The notes below the pieces were generated by a model. That model saw nothing but the letters and a program-made list of their open reading frames with translations. It did no database searches and was not told where the DNA came from. From assembly GCA_947631765.1 (NCBI GenBank), contig CANRMP010000006.1, forward strand, positions 1 through 64,000: DNA of 64,000 bases. The letters run 5' to 3'. Below are positions 19,926 to 29,614 of the stretch, piece after piece (the stretch's first letter is position 1; each line of letters starts with the position of its first letter). A program made the position numbers and the translations under genes. Origin of the DNA: an uncultured Clostridia bacterium (lineage in GTDB: Bacteria; Bacillota; Clostridia; Oscillospirales; CAG-272).

Positions 19926-20750
19926 ATGCAAAAGGCAAATAAAATGGTAATATCGATAAATTTCGGGAAAAAGTCAGAAAGGCGCCTCAAAACGTCGAAG
20001 CGCCGCGAATCCCGAGCTATTGTAAACGAGCTTGACAGGGCGTCCGAAAAGGTAAGCACGCTTACTGCCGATATGCTCGGAATAATTGAAGAACTCAAAT
20101 CGGGCGCGCCGGATATTAAATACGACATAGAGCAGATAAGAGAGCGCGACCCTGCCGCCGCGGGAAGCCTTGAGGTGGCGCTTCTCTACTCCGGCTTTCA
20201 CGCCTCCCTTGCATACCGCATCGCTCACGCCTTCCATACAAGGGGATACGTAATAACCGCTCGCGCCATAAGTCAGGCGGCAAAGCTGATAACCGGCATT
20301 GAGATACATCCAGGCGCAGAAATAGGTCGGGGGCTGTTTATCGACCACGGCTCGGGAGTTGTGATAGGAGAGACCACCGTGATTGGCGACAACTGCACGA
20401 TATATCAGGGCGCGACTCTCGGAGGAACCGGAAAGCACGTCGGAAAACGGCACCCCACCATAGGAAATAACGTAATGATAGGCGCAGGCGCAAAGGTGCT
20501 CGGACCGTTTGAGGTCGGAGATAACGCCAAAATCGCTGCGGGCGCGGTTGTACTAAAGGAAGTGCCGCCGAACTCCACCGCAGTGGGAATCCCCGCGCGA
20601 ATAATAACAAAATCCTGCGCCTCCTCGGAGCAGGACCTCGACCAGATAAACATTCCCGACCCGCTTGCAAAAGAACTGCTTGAGCTGCACGAGAGACTTC
20701 ACAGTCTTGAGGAGGCTCTTTTGACGGGCAAAGAAAAAAATAAAGGATGA
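19926..20750 (+). CDS. cysE: serine O-acetyltransferase
   Basis: Hexapeptide repeats GIEIHPGAEIGRGLFIDHGSGVVIGETTVIGDN. Confidence 0.93.
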   Translation: MQKANKMVISINFGKKSERRLKTSKRRESRAIVNELDRASEKVSTLTADMLGIIEELKSGAPDIKYDIEQIRERDPAAAGSLEVALLYSGFHASLAYRIAHAFHTRGYVITARAISQAAKLITGIEIHPGAEIGRGLFIDHGSGVVIGETTVIGDNCTIYQGATLGGTGKHVGKRHPTIGNNVMIGAGAKVLGPFEVGDNAKIAAGAVVLKEVPPNSTAVGIPARIITKSCASSEQDLDQINIPDPLAKELLELHERLHSLEEALLTGKEKNKG

Positions 20751-20773
20751 GCGCACCTGCGCGAAGTATAAAA

Positions 20774-22186
20774 ATGAAACTGTATAATTCTCTGACAAGA
20801 CAAAAAGAAGATTTTGTTCCCAAGGACCCGCAAAACGTCGGCATGTATACCTGCGGACCGACCGTCTATCACTTTGCGCACATAGGAAATCTTCGCAGCT
20901 ACATCATGGAGGATATACTTGACCGCTATATCAGATACTCGGGCTACAACCTAAAGCGCGTCATGAATATAACCGACGTAGGGCACCTCACAAGCGACGG
21001 AGACACCGGCGAGGACAAAATGTTAAAGGGCGCAAAGCGCGAGCATAAAAGCGTTATGGACATCGCCGCCTTTTACACCAAGGCGTTCTTTGAGGACTGC
21101 GAAAAGCTGAATATCAGAAGGCCAGACGTGGTGGAGCCCGCCACAAACTGCATAGGTCAGTTTATAAAGGCGATTAAAACACTTGAGCAGAAGGGCTATG
21201 CCTATCAGGCGGGCGGAAACGTATATTTTGACACCTCAAAGCTTGAAAAATACTACGTTTTCAACGATTTTACAGAAGAGGATCTCGCCGTGGGCGTTCG
21301 TGAGGGCGTTGAGGAGGACTCAAATAAGAAAAACAAAGCCGACTTTGTGCTTTGGTTCACAAAGTCGAAATTCGACGATCAGGAGCTTAAATGGAACAGC
21401 CCTTGGGGCGTCGGTTACCCCGGATGGCATATTGAATGCTCCTGCATAAGCATGAAGCATCTCGGAGAGCACCTTGACATCCATTGCGGCGGAATTGACA
21501 ACGCTTTTCCTCACCACACAAACGAAATTGCTCAAAGCGAGGCAATAATCGGTCACAAATGGTGCGATTTCTGGTTTCACGTGCATCATCTGAACACCGG
21601 AAGCGGCAAAATGAGCAAGTCAAGCGGCGAATTTCTGACCGTATCGCTTCTTGATGAAAAAGGCTATGACCCCCTGGCTTACCGCTTTTTCTGCCTCCAA
21701 TCGCATTACCGCAAAACGCTTGTCTTTACCTGGGAAAACCTTGATAACGCCGCAAACGCTTATTCAAAGCTTGTCGCAAAGGTCGCCTCGCTGAAAAAGG
21801 ACGGGGAGATAGAGAAAACCGCCTTTGAGCTTTGCCGCAGTGCTTTTTGCGAGGCGCTTGACAACGACCTTAACACTTCTCTTGCAGTCACCGCTCTTTA
21901 CGACGTGTTCAAAGCCGATACAAACGACGCGACAAAGCTCGCTCTTATCGAAGATTTTGACAGTGTTTTGGCGCTCGGTCTTATAGAGGGCGCAAAAAAG
22001 CTCAGCGCCATGAAAGCCGAAGAAAACGTCGGCAAAGCGTGGGTCGAGGACCTTATCGCAAAGCGCGCCATGGCGAAAGCCGAAAAGGATTACGCCACAG
22101 CCGACGCCATTCGAAAAGAACTTCTTGAAAACAACATAGTCCTGCAAGATACGCCAAACGGCACCAAATGGACTGTTAAAATGTAA
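20774..22186 (+). CDS. cysS: cysteinyl-tRNA synthetase
   Basis: MYTCGPTVY, GWHIECS, KMSKSSG motifs; start MKLYNSLTRQKE. Confidence 0.97.
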   Translation: MKLYNSLTRQKEDFVPKDPQNVGMYTCGPTVYHFAHIGNLRSYIMEDILDRYIRYSGYNLKRVMNITDVGHLTSDGDTGEDKMLKGAKREHKSVMDIAAFYTKAFFEDCEKLNIRRPDVVEPATNCIGQFIKAIKTLEQKGYAYQAGGNVYFDTSKLEKYYVFNDFTEEDLAVGVREGVEEDSNKKNKADFVLWFTKSKFDDQELKWNSPWGVGYPGWHIECSCISMKHLGEHLDIHCGGIDNAFPHHTNEIAQSEAIIGHKWCDFWFHVHHLNTGSGKMSKSSGEFLTVSLLDEKGYDPLAYRFFCLQSHYRKTLVFTWENLDNAANAYSKLVAKVASLKKDGEIEKTAFELCRSAFCEALDNDLNTSLAVTALYDVFKADTNDATKLALIEDFDSVLALGLIEGAKKLSAMKAEENVGKAWVEDLIAKRAMAKAEKDYATADAIRKELLENNIVLQDTPNGTKWTVKM

Positions 22187-22212
22187 GCTTTTGACCCTTA
22201 TAAACTCACTTT

Positions 22213-22252
22213 GCCCGAGGTAATGCACTACATTACCTCGGGCAAAATTTTT
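22213..22252 (+). terminator. intrinsic terminator after cysS
   Basis: GCCCGAGGTAATG-cacta-CATTACCTCGGGC followed by AAAATTTTTT. Confidence 0.85.
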
Positions 22253-22270
22253 TACAATGACCGTGCCTTT

Positions 22271-23830
22271 TTATCTTAGCTTATCAATAATCCCTATAAG
22301 CTCGTTTTTGTAAAAGTCGTTAGAGCCCGAACGAACAAGCGCATTTTTTACAAAGTCAAGATTTATTCCGTCGGCTGTAATATACTTGCTGTCATGCAGC
22401 AGCATTGAAAGCGCAATTACCCCGCCTGCAAATATAAAGTCGGGAGAAGGAGCGCTCACATACGAAGAATTTGTTATGCTGTAGCTGTCAAGCACACTTG
22501 TGTCTTCGTCGGGATTTTTGTATCTCACCTCAAGCGACATCCAGTTTTCAATATCGTTAGCGCCGTCCTTAAGCTTTATTTCATAGCAGACCGCAAGCTG
22601 TGCTCCCGAGCCGACCTCGCCGGCGTCCTTGGCGTCGTTTTCAAAATCCTCGTTATTCATAACGCGGTTTTCGTATCCGACAAGGCGGTACTCTTCAATT
22701 GCCTCGGAATTAAAGGTTATCTGGAATTTAACGTCCTTTGCTACGGTGTAAAGAGTTTGGGTGAGGTCACTGCCGAAAATCTTTTCGGCTTCGCTCTCTC
22801 CGTCCACAAAGTAGTATGCGCCGTTGCCGTTGTCGGCAATGGTTTCAAGCATGGCGTCAGAGTATCCGCCCGTTCCGAAGCCGACGGTTGAAATATAAAC
22901 TCCGCTCTCTCTTTTCTGCTCAACGTATTTTAAAATTTCATCGGTCGACGTGATACCCACGTTTAAATCGCCGTCGGTCGCCATGATAATGCGGTTGTTT
23001 CCGCCCTCGATATAATAGTCCTGCGCAAGGCTGTACGCTCTTTCCATTCCGGCGGAGCCGTTTGTTGAGCCGCTTGCCGAAAGCTTGTCAACAGCGCCTA
23101 ATATTTTGCTCTTGTCGGCGCCCGAGCATCCCGAAAGCACTACCTCTTCCTTTCCCGAATAGGTCACAATAGACACCACGTCATTGACACCAAGAACGTT
23201 TGTCAGGGTTCGGAAGGCCTTTTTCAAAAGCGGCAGCTTGTCGGCGCTGTTCATTGAGCCCGAAACGTCGATAAGAAACACAAGATTGTTTCCCTTGTTC
23301 TCGTTTTGCACTTCTTTTGCCTTAAAGGTCATCATAAGCAGCGCGGCGTCGGGATTCCAAGGGCAGCTTGATATTTCCGAGCGCATTCCGAAAAGGTCGC
23401 CGCCCGCGGGCGAGGATGCAGCATATTTAAAGTAATTGAGCATTTCCTCGGTGCGAATAGAGGCGCCGCAGTAATTCTTGATTTGCTCAAACGGCAGCCC
23501 CGAGTTTACAAACGAACGAAATCGCGTGTAAGAGGCGGTATCGACGTCGGAAGAGAAGGTGGAGACCGGTTCGGTTTCGGTGCTTACCCATGAATTCTCG
23601 ATAAGCTTTCCGTAATTTTCCTCGTAGTATTCATCCCATGAGCCGTAATCCTCCGGCAGTTCTTCGGTGGGAAAAAGGTCCTTTGAGGTGTCATTATTAT
23701 ACCCCTGCCCGAACTCATTCTCTCCTGCCAAGCTCTTGTCGCTTCCCGCCGAGCATGATACAAGCGTCCACATCATGCATAACGCAAGCGCCAAGGCGAC
23801 AAATGATTTATATTTGCTTGTGTTTTTCAT
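22271..23830 (-). CDS. von Willebrand factor A domain lipoprotein (YfbK/DUF3520-like)
   Basis: Lipobox WTLVSCSAG; MIDAS FLIDVSGSM; VSTFSSDVDTASYTRFRSF YfbK signature. Confidence 0.88.
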   Translation of the reverse strand: MKNTSKYKSFVALALALCMMWTLVSCSAGSDKSLAGENEFGQGYNNDTSKDLFPTEELPEDYGSWDEYYEENYGKLIENSWVSTETEPVSTFSSDVDTASYTRFRSFVNSGLPFEQIKNYCGASIRTEEMLNYFKYAASSPAGGDLFGMRSEISSCPWNPDAALLMMTFKAKEVQNENKGNNLVFLIDVSGSMNSADKLPLLKKAFRTLTNVLGVNDVVSIVTYSGKEEVVLSGCSGADKSKILGAVDKLSASGSTNGSAGMERAYSLAQDYYIEGGNNRIIMATDGDLNVGITSTDEILKYVEQKRESGVYISTVGFGTGGYSDAMLETIADNGNGAYYFVDGESEAEKIFGSDLTQTLYTVAKDVKFQITFNSEAIEEYRLVGYENRVMNNEDFENDAKDAGEVGSGAQLAVCYEIKLKDGANDIENWMSLEVRYKNPDEDTSVLDSYSITNSSYVSAPSPDFIFAGGVIALSMLLHDSKYITADGINLDFVKNALVRSGSNDFYKNELIGIIDKLR

Positions 23831-23881
23831 TGTGCATACCTCCTTTGGGTTTTGATGTCGATTTATTATTGAAAATTTATG

Positions 23882-24586
23882 TCAGCCGTCAATAAGACTG
23901 AAAATAAAATTTGCAAAATCGTCGTCGGGGTACCCTTCGGGAATATAGTCGGGAAGATTGCCGAACACTGCTCCTCCGCTGTCGTAAAGCAGATAAGGAA
24001 TCAGCACTCTTCCGTCACCGAAGCTCACCCACATTCCGAAGGTCTCGGCTTGCCCCGTGGTGGAAATTATCGATTCTTCATTTTCAAAATAGTCCTCAAG
24101 CTTTTTTATGTTCTCCTCGCCCGTGACCGTAGCGGCGTAATACACCTCTTTGTTAAAGGTCCAGATAATTCTCACCTGCCTGTCAAATAGAAAGTCTCTT
24201 TCCCCTTCGGCGTATTTTACGGTTTCAAAGCTGTTTTTATCGAGCGATAAAACAAGCTCGCGCAAAATGTCGCCGCTCGGAGCCTCGGAATTTACCGGCG
24301 GTTCGACGTGTAAACGGTCGCTTGTAAGCTGTTCGCTCTGTTCAAGGCTGTCGGGAGCTTTTTCGGAGCTGTTTTTCGGCGAGAATTTTACGCCTGACAC
24401 AGCGGCGCCGACAAAGACCGAAAGAACAAGGGCGCAAATCACTGCGGCAGAGAGAACAAAGAGCTTCGCGCTACTTATTTTTCTTTGCTTTGAGACAGTA
24501 GAAAGCGCCTCGTTTATATATCTCTCGTCAATGCCGCCCATCTCGTCCACAAGATAGTCAAGCTTTTCTTTAAAATTGTCTTTCAT
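23882..24586 (-). CDS. putative anti-sigma factor, single TM
   Basis: Cytoplasmic N-terminus, one TM, extracytoplasmic C-terminus; directly after the ECF sigma gene. Confidence 0.6.
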   Translation of the reverse strand: MKDNFKEKLDYLVDEMGGIDERYINEALSTVSKQRKISSAKLFVLSAAVICALVLSVFVGAAVSGVKFSPKNSSEKAPDSLEQSEQLTSDRLHVEPPVNSEAPSGDILRELVLSLDKNSFETVKYAEGERDFLFDRQVRIIWTFNKEVYYAATVTGEENIKKLEDYFENEESIISTTGQAETFGMWVSFGDGRVLIPYLLYDSGGAVFGNLPDYIPEGYPDDDFANFIFSLIDG

Positions 24587-24590
24587 ATGC

Positions 24591-25169
24591 TCACTCGCCC
24601 TCCTTTATAGCTTCATACAGCCTTTGTCTCATACGCATGAGCATACTTTTAACCTTTGACTCGCCGATTCCCATGCTCCTTGAAATATCCTTAATCGATT
24701 CCGAGCAGAAATAGCGCCTGACAAAAACCGTTCGCTTTTCCTTTTCAAGACCCTCCAAAAACTTATTGATAAGCTTTGACAGCTCTCCCTTTTCCATGGC
24801 CTCAAAGACTGTTCCCCCGCTGTCGGGAATACAATCGCTCAGCTCCTCATAAATAAGAGTGTCGCCGGCATAACGCTTTTTTGAGCGCAGGGCGCGGTAT
24901 CTGTCAATCGATAAATTTCTGATAATCTTCATAAGATATGCCCCTAAAAATTCGGGACGGTCGGTGGGCATACTGTTCCACGCCGCAAGATAGGTGTCCT
25001 GCAAGCATTCCTCGGCGTCGGGCTTGGACAAGAGGATCCCATAAGACGTCCGCTCAAGATTTCTCCCGTATTTTGCATCGCTTTCATGTATCGCCGCCTC
25101 GTCTCTTTGCCAATAGAGCTCGACGATTTCCACGTCCTGCATAACTTTTTTCAAAACCTTACGGCGCAA
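24591..25169 (-). CDS. RNA polymerase ECF-type sigma factor
   Basis: Region 2 DAEECLQDTYLAAWNSMP..NLSIDRYRALRSKKR; region 4 IKDISRSMGIGESKVKSML; start uncertain (TTG at 25169 or ATG at 25142). Confidence 0.88.
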   Translation of the reverse strand: MRRKVLKKVMQDVEIVELYWQRDEAAIHESDAKYGRNLERTSYGILLSKPDAEECLQDTYLAAWNSMPTDRPEFLGAYLMKIIRNLSIDRYRALRSKKRYAGDTLIYEELSDCIPDSGGTVFEAMEKGELSKLINKFLEGLEKEKRTVFVRRYFCSESIKDISRSMGIGESKVKSMLMRMRQRLYEAIKEGE

Positions 25170-25325
25170 AAGCCGCTTTCCGTAAAGTCTTTTCCCCTTT
25201 CACTTGTAATAACGAAAAAATTTTAAATCGGTTGCGCGATAAAAAACTTTTTATGTTTTTTCCCGCTTCATTGTAGCATAAAATCACAAAAAAAGCAAAT
25301 TTCAAAAAAGCTCAATATTTTTGCG

Positions 25326-25362
25326 CAAAAAAAGACGCGGCGTGCGCGTCTTTTTTTATTAT
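25326..25362 (-). terminator. terminator of surface protein gene
   Basis: AAAAAAAGACGCG...CGCGTCTTTTTTT. Confidence 0.75.
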
Positions 25363-25377
25363 GTTAAATTATGCGGT

Positions 25378-26784
25378 TCAGCAAACCGTTCTTCTCTTCT
25401 TTGCAACAACTGCCGCGGTTGCGATAAGAGCTGCGAAGGATACAAGCACGAATGCAAGAGTTGCGTCTCCTGTGGGCTTGTTGTCCTCGGTCTTATCACC
25501 GCCGGCGGGAGCCTTGGGCTCGGTGCCGATAGAAGCGGAAGGTCCTTGTACGGTTGCATAGCGGTCGTTCTCGCTTACCGTTACGTTTCCGGTGTAAAGC
25601 TCGATTTCGCCAAGCTGAAAGTGACCCTGAGCGCCGTTAATCTGAGAGGTTATTACAAGCTTAAAGGTGCTGTAAGCTTCTGCCGGATCTATCTCATATG
25701 CAAATGGCGTGAAGTTCACGTTCTGAAGACCGGATTCAGCCTTGTCAAGAATAAGTACTTCGGTTTCGTCTTCCTTAACTCCGTAAAGCTTGAAAGCGTT
25801 GGGCGCTCTGTTGTTCCATGTAGCGTCGTCGTTGCCGGTGTACATTACAAAGTAATCGGGTTTAACGGCGGTAGCGGTCTTGAAGGTGATCTCTATGGGG
25901 TTGTCTGCTTTCGGCGCTTCGCCTGTTTCATATTTTTCATCTGTTCCGTCTTTAAGGTTTGCGGCTTTGTCATCTGCTCTGTTGGCTTTAACTTCGGTAA
26001 GGTCTATCTTTGTCGCTTTCTCTGTTACCTTTTTGTCGCCGATAAAGGTTCCTGCCATTGTATTGATGGTGACGGAGAACCAAACGTCCTTGTTTGCGCC
26101 TTCGGTGGTGCATTTAATCTCAAAGAGTGAATGGGTGGTCGTGTATTCGCCCTGTGATTCGAGAGTGTACACCTTTGTAGCAGTGTCATATGCGGTTACT
26201 TTGAATGTGGTGGCGTTTACGCTGCCAGCATTGTGCTCGTCATGCGTTCTGCCCTCAAAAGTATCTCCCACTTTGAATCCGGGATCTTCTGCAAAAGCGA
26301 CTTCGATTTTAGCGTTCTTTGCCTGACGGTCGCACACAACCTTAGCATAGCTTACCGGAATAGCCTTGCAAGAGGATGTAAAGGTCGTTTCATAAACTTT
26401 TCCGTTTTTGGCAGTGAGCTTAAAGGTGTTCTGTTCGCCTTCATTCAGCTTAACGCCGACCAAGCCGACTTCAAGAGAACTTTTTAAGGGATCATCGCCG
26501 GGAGCGTTACGAAGCTGGCAATGCCTGTTGCCAAGATAACCTACATTCCAGTATGCGGGATATCCGTTAATCTCAACTGTAACGTCGGAAAGGTCGTCAG
26601 CGATAGTCTCGGTGAAGGTCAGGTTACCTTCAACAAAGCCGTCGCCTCCTTTTACGCTGTTGCCATACCAGTTTTTATCATTCAGTTGCAACTGTCCATC
26701 AGCAGCAAATGCGGAAATAGCGCAGGGCACGACCATCATGCACACAAGTGCGATGGCAAGTATTTTTCTAAGCGATTTTTTCAT
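25378..26784 (-). CDS. secreted/surface protein with discoidin-like region and C-terminal TM anchor
   Basis: Signal peptide, GEIELYTG typical of F5/8-type C ends, C-terminal TM plus KKRR. Confidence 0.65.
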   Translation of the reverse strand: MKKSLRKILAIALVCMMVVPCAISAFAADGQLQLNDKNWYGNSVKGGDGFVEGNLTFTETIADDLSDVTVEINGYPAYWNVGYLGNRHCQLRNAPGDDPLKSSLEVGLVGVKLNEGEQNTFKLTAKNGKVYETTFTSSCKAIPVSYAKVVCDRQAKNAKIEVAFAEDPGFKVGDTFEGRTHDEHNAGSVNATTFKVTAYDTATKVYTLESQGEYTTTHSLFEIKCTTEGANKDVWFSVTINTMAGTFIGDKKVTEKATKIDLTEVKANRADDKAANLKDGTDEKYETGEAPKADNPIEITFKTATAVKPDYFVMYTGNDDATWNNRAPNAFKLYGVKEDETEVLILDKAESGLQNVNFTPFAYEIDPAEAYSTFKLVITSQINGAQGHFQLGEIELYTGNVTVSENDRYATVQGPSASIGTEPKAPAGGDKTEDNKPTGDATLAFVLVSFAALIATAAVVAKKRRTVC

Positions 26785-26973
26785 ACTATTTTCCTCCTAA
26801 AATTCAGACAGTAATTTGCCTGTCTTATAACGATATTTTATAAGATAATTCACAAAAAGTCAATAGTTTTGTACAATTTTTTAACGCAGCTTTGAAAAAA
26901 TCTGCATTTTGCACAAAACCGAGCGTTCTTTTTTGTATGAATTGCATATTAAAATTTGAGGCTCCAGTAAACA

Positions 26974-27012
26974 AAACGCCCGCGTTAAACGGGCGTTTTG
27001 AAAAAAGGTTAT
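26974..27012 (-). terminator. terminator of 27014-27724 gene
   Basis: AAAACGCCCG cgttaaa CGGGCGTTTT. Confidence 0.75.
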
Positions 27013-27013
27013 T

Positions 27014-27724
27014 TTATTTCTTTTTCTTTGTAAGAAGGAATATAACAACTGCCGCAATAACTACGACTGCAACAACAACAATTGCAATGATAATGGGAGT
27101 TGCAACAGTGCTGCTCGACTCTTCTTTTTCGGCATTGCCTGTTGTTACTGCCGGCTGGGTTGCGGGAGCCTTTGTCGTTGTAACCACTGTTGTGGTTTCG
27201 CCGCCTTCATCTTCATCATCGTCGGGAGTTGCGGTTGTGGCGGTCTGGGAGGTTACACTGCCGCTTGAGGTGTAAGCCACAAGATTGTTGTCCTTGTCGT
27301 AAACCGAGAGCGAGACTTGGTATGATTTGCCGTTTTCGATTACAGCGCCCGGCTCTTCAACGTTGAAGCGGTACCAGCCGCCGCCGTTAACGTAATGAGA
27401 AATTGTGTAGTCTTTTCCGTCGATGTTGATTACCGCGTGTCCTTCGCCGCTCTGATATTTGAAGCCTTCAACGGTTGAAACGTTGAGCGCCGCGTCGACA
27501 AGAGCCATGGCTTCTGTGTCGCTGCTGTTGTAGATAACAGAAACCGCGCCGAGGTCGGTGTCATTGTACTCGTCGGTATGCTCAATGGCATAGAGCGTGA
27601 AGCCTGCTGTTATGTCGGTGCCCTCGCCGTCAGCCGATACCGCAAGTGCTCCTATTGAGAGCATACTTACCGCCAGAACTGCCGCAAGCAGCACGGACAA
27701 TAGTGTTTTTGCTGTTTTTTTCAT
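27014..27724 (-). CDS. secreted/surface protein with Thr-rich stalk and C-terminal TM-KKKK
   Basis: Signal peptide, TTTVVTTTKAPATQPAV stalk, TM, KKKK. Confidence 0.65.
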   Translation of the reverse strand: MKKTAKTLLSVLLAAVLAVSMLSIGALAVSADGEGTDITAGFTLYAIEHTDEYNDTDLGAVSVIYNSSDTEAMALVDAALNVSTVEGFKYQSGEGHAVINIDGKDYTISHYVNGGGWYRFNVEEPGAVIENGKSYQVSLSVYDKDNNLVAYTSSGSVTSQTATTATPDDDEDEGGETTTVVTTTKAPATQPAVTTGNAEKEESSSTVATPIIIAIVVVAVVVIAAVVIFLLTKKKK

Positions 27725-27872
27725 GGTAGGTTCTCCTTTGAAAATTTCAAATTAAAATTGCGGAGCAAGAATTATCAAATATTAATATCGCCCCGCTTCT
27801 GCGCTCATTATAGCATAAACGAAAATTTTTGTCAACAATTTGTCATACAAAATTCTTTCGGAAGTCCCTAAG

Positions 27873-27884
27873 GAACATTTGTTC
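27873..27884 (+). promoter_or_regulatory. LexA (SOS) box GAAC-ATTT-GTTC
   Basis: Perfect GAAC-N4-GTTC upstream of lexA. Confidence 0.75.
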
Positions 27885-27918
27885 ACAAAATGTTTACATA
27901 AATTCCTCCAAAATTCCC

Positions 27919-27930
27919 GAACAGCTGTTT
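27919..27930 (+). promoter_or_regulatory. second, one-mismatch LexA box GAAC-AGCT-GTTT
   Basis: 35 bp downstream of the perfect box. Confidence 0.45.
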
Positions 27931-28034
27931 GATTTTTTTCAAAATATGTGCTACAATATTAAAAAATGTATGCAAATGCATATACCGACTATCTGTTTTA
28001 GCGGTAATTTAGTTAAGGAAAGGCGGGAAAAGCC

Positions 28035-28658
28035 ATGTCCCAGCTTCTGAGTACAACCGAAAAAAGAATTTACGATTATATTGCGGAAACCATTCGAAGG
28101 GAAGGCTATCCGCCGACCGTCCGCGACATTCAGCAGTCCCTTTCCATAAAATCTACCTCGACGGTTCATTCCTATCTCGAAAAGCTTGAACAAAAGGGCT
28201 TTGTCACCCGTTCCTCGGGAAAAAGCCGCTCGCTCAGAGTCAACCTTGAGGCAACCGAGGAGAAAAAGACTGCAAAGGTGCCGGTTATCGGTACGGTTGC
28301 CGCGGGTCGCCCCATACTTGCCGAGGAAAATATCGAATATTATATCGAATTTCCGCTTTTCAAGCGCTCCTATAACGCTTCCTCCCTGTTTGCCCTTAAG
28401 GTCAAGGGAGAAAGCATGATCGAAGCGGGGATACTTGACGGAGATACCGTGGTTGTCGAGCGATGCTCTGTGGCGCAAAACGGCAGTATCATAGTAGCTC
28501 TTCTTGACGAGGACGACGGTCCCTCCGCCACGGTAAAAACCTTTTACAAGGAAAACAACCATTACAGACTACAGCCCGAAAACAAGGATATGGAGCCGAT
28601 TATTGTCACAAACGTCACAATTTTAGGCAAGGTCATATCGGTGCTCAGGTTCTACTGA
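28035..28658 (+). CDS. lexA: LexA repressor
   Basis: N-terminal wHTH YPPTVRDIQQSL..STSTVHSYLEKLEQKG; KGESMIEAGILDGD autoprotease Ser region. Confidence 0.95.
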   Translation: MSQLLSTTEKRIYDYIAETIRREGYPPTVRDIQQSLSIKSTSTVHSYLEKLEQKGFVTRSSGKSRSLRVNLEATEEKKTAKVPVIGTVAAGRPILAEENIEYYIEFPLFKRSYNASSLFALKVKGESMIEAGILDGDTVVVERCSVAQNGSIIVALLDEDDGPSATVKTFYKENNHYRLQPENKDMEPIIVTNVTILGKVISVLRFY

Positions 28659-28752
28659 TAAGGTATCAAAAAGGTTTTCCGACTTTGGTTTTGCACGCCT
28701 CCCTGCCGCAAGGCTTTAAAATTTGTATCTGAAAAAAAGAACGGTCACAATA

Positions 28753-29568
28753 ATGAAAAACAAAAATCCAACCCGCACTATGAGCCCTGCGGCGGCGTCT
28801 TATTGCAAAAGGACTGTATATCTGCTCTCTCTTGCCGCCTCCCTTCTTCTTGTCATTCTCTCGCTTGTCTATCAGGCGCTCGGCGCAAATTTCGGCGCGG
28901 GAGCTCTCGGAGTCAACATTTATTATTATTTTACTCAAATAATCTCGGTGTGCGTATTTTTCGCGCTGGCGTCAATCTCGATATATACTTATTTTGCCGG
29001 AAATTATCAGGCGTTTGCCCATTCGCTTTTGATGAACGGGCTTTCCTGCGTTTTTGTTTCGGTTCTGCTCAACACTCTTCTTATATGGCTCTTGGCTTTC
29101 TTGGACGACATCACCGACCTGCCCTTTGAGATAAGCAACAACACCTTGACAATTCTTAACGACGGCGGACTTATATATCTTATGTCGATGTCCTTTATAA
29201 GCGTGCTTTCCCTCTTTCTTGTGATGCTTGTTTCCCTTCTTATAATGAGACCTCTGCGAAAAAAGTACACAAAAAATTTCATAGACCTGTCGTTTGAGGC
29301 GCTTGCGGGCAAAAAAGAGGGCGAAAACCCGCTTAAGATTCCCATGGCTCTCTTTGCCGGATGCTTTGCCGTAATAAGCTTTATTTTTCAGGCGCTCGAC
29401 ACCTTTAACACAGTTGCCGAAATGGGCGCGCCCACCGACCTTTCGCAGTACGTTTATCTTTTAACTCCCTTTATAATGCTTGTTATTTACACCCTTGCGG
29501 GTTACTTTGTAATGCAGTATTTTACAGGCATTTTCGCAAATAAAATTCTTGAAAAAAGCCGAATATAA
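28753..29568 (+). CDS. hypothetical integral membrane protein
   Basis: Multiple TM segments; start MKNKNPTRT. Confidence 0.6.
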   Translation: MKNKNPTRTMSPAAASYCKRTVYLLSLAASLLLVILSLVYQALGANFGAGALGVNIYYYFTQIISVCVFFALASISIYTYFAGNYQAFAHSLLMNGLSCVFVSVLLNTLLIWLLAFLDDITDLPFEISNNTLTILNDGGLIYLMSMSFISVLSLFLVMLVSLLIMRPLRKKYTKNFIDLSFEALAGKKEGENPLKIPMALFAGCFAVISFIFQALDTFNTVAEMGAPTDLSQYVYLLTPFIMLVIYTLAGYFVMQYFTGIFANKILEKSRI

Positions 29569-29614
29569 GCACAGCTTTGCAAAAGGGCTTTCGTTATATC
29601 AATTGTGCGTTTTT

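Noticed and set aside
25321-26130. 269-aa plus-strand ORF, Cys/Val-rich
   Set aside because: Antisense to the surface-protein gene, biased composition, begins inside its terminator
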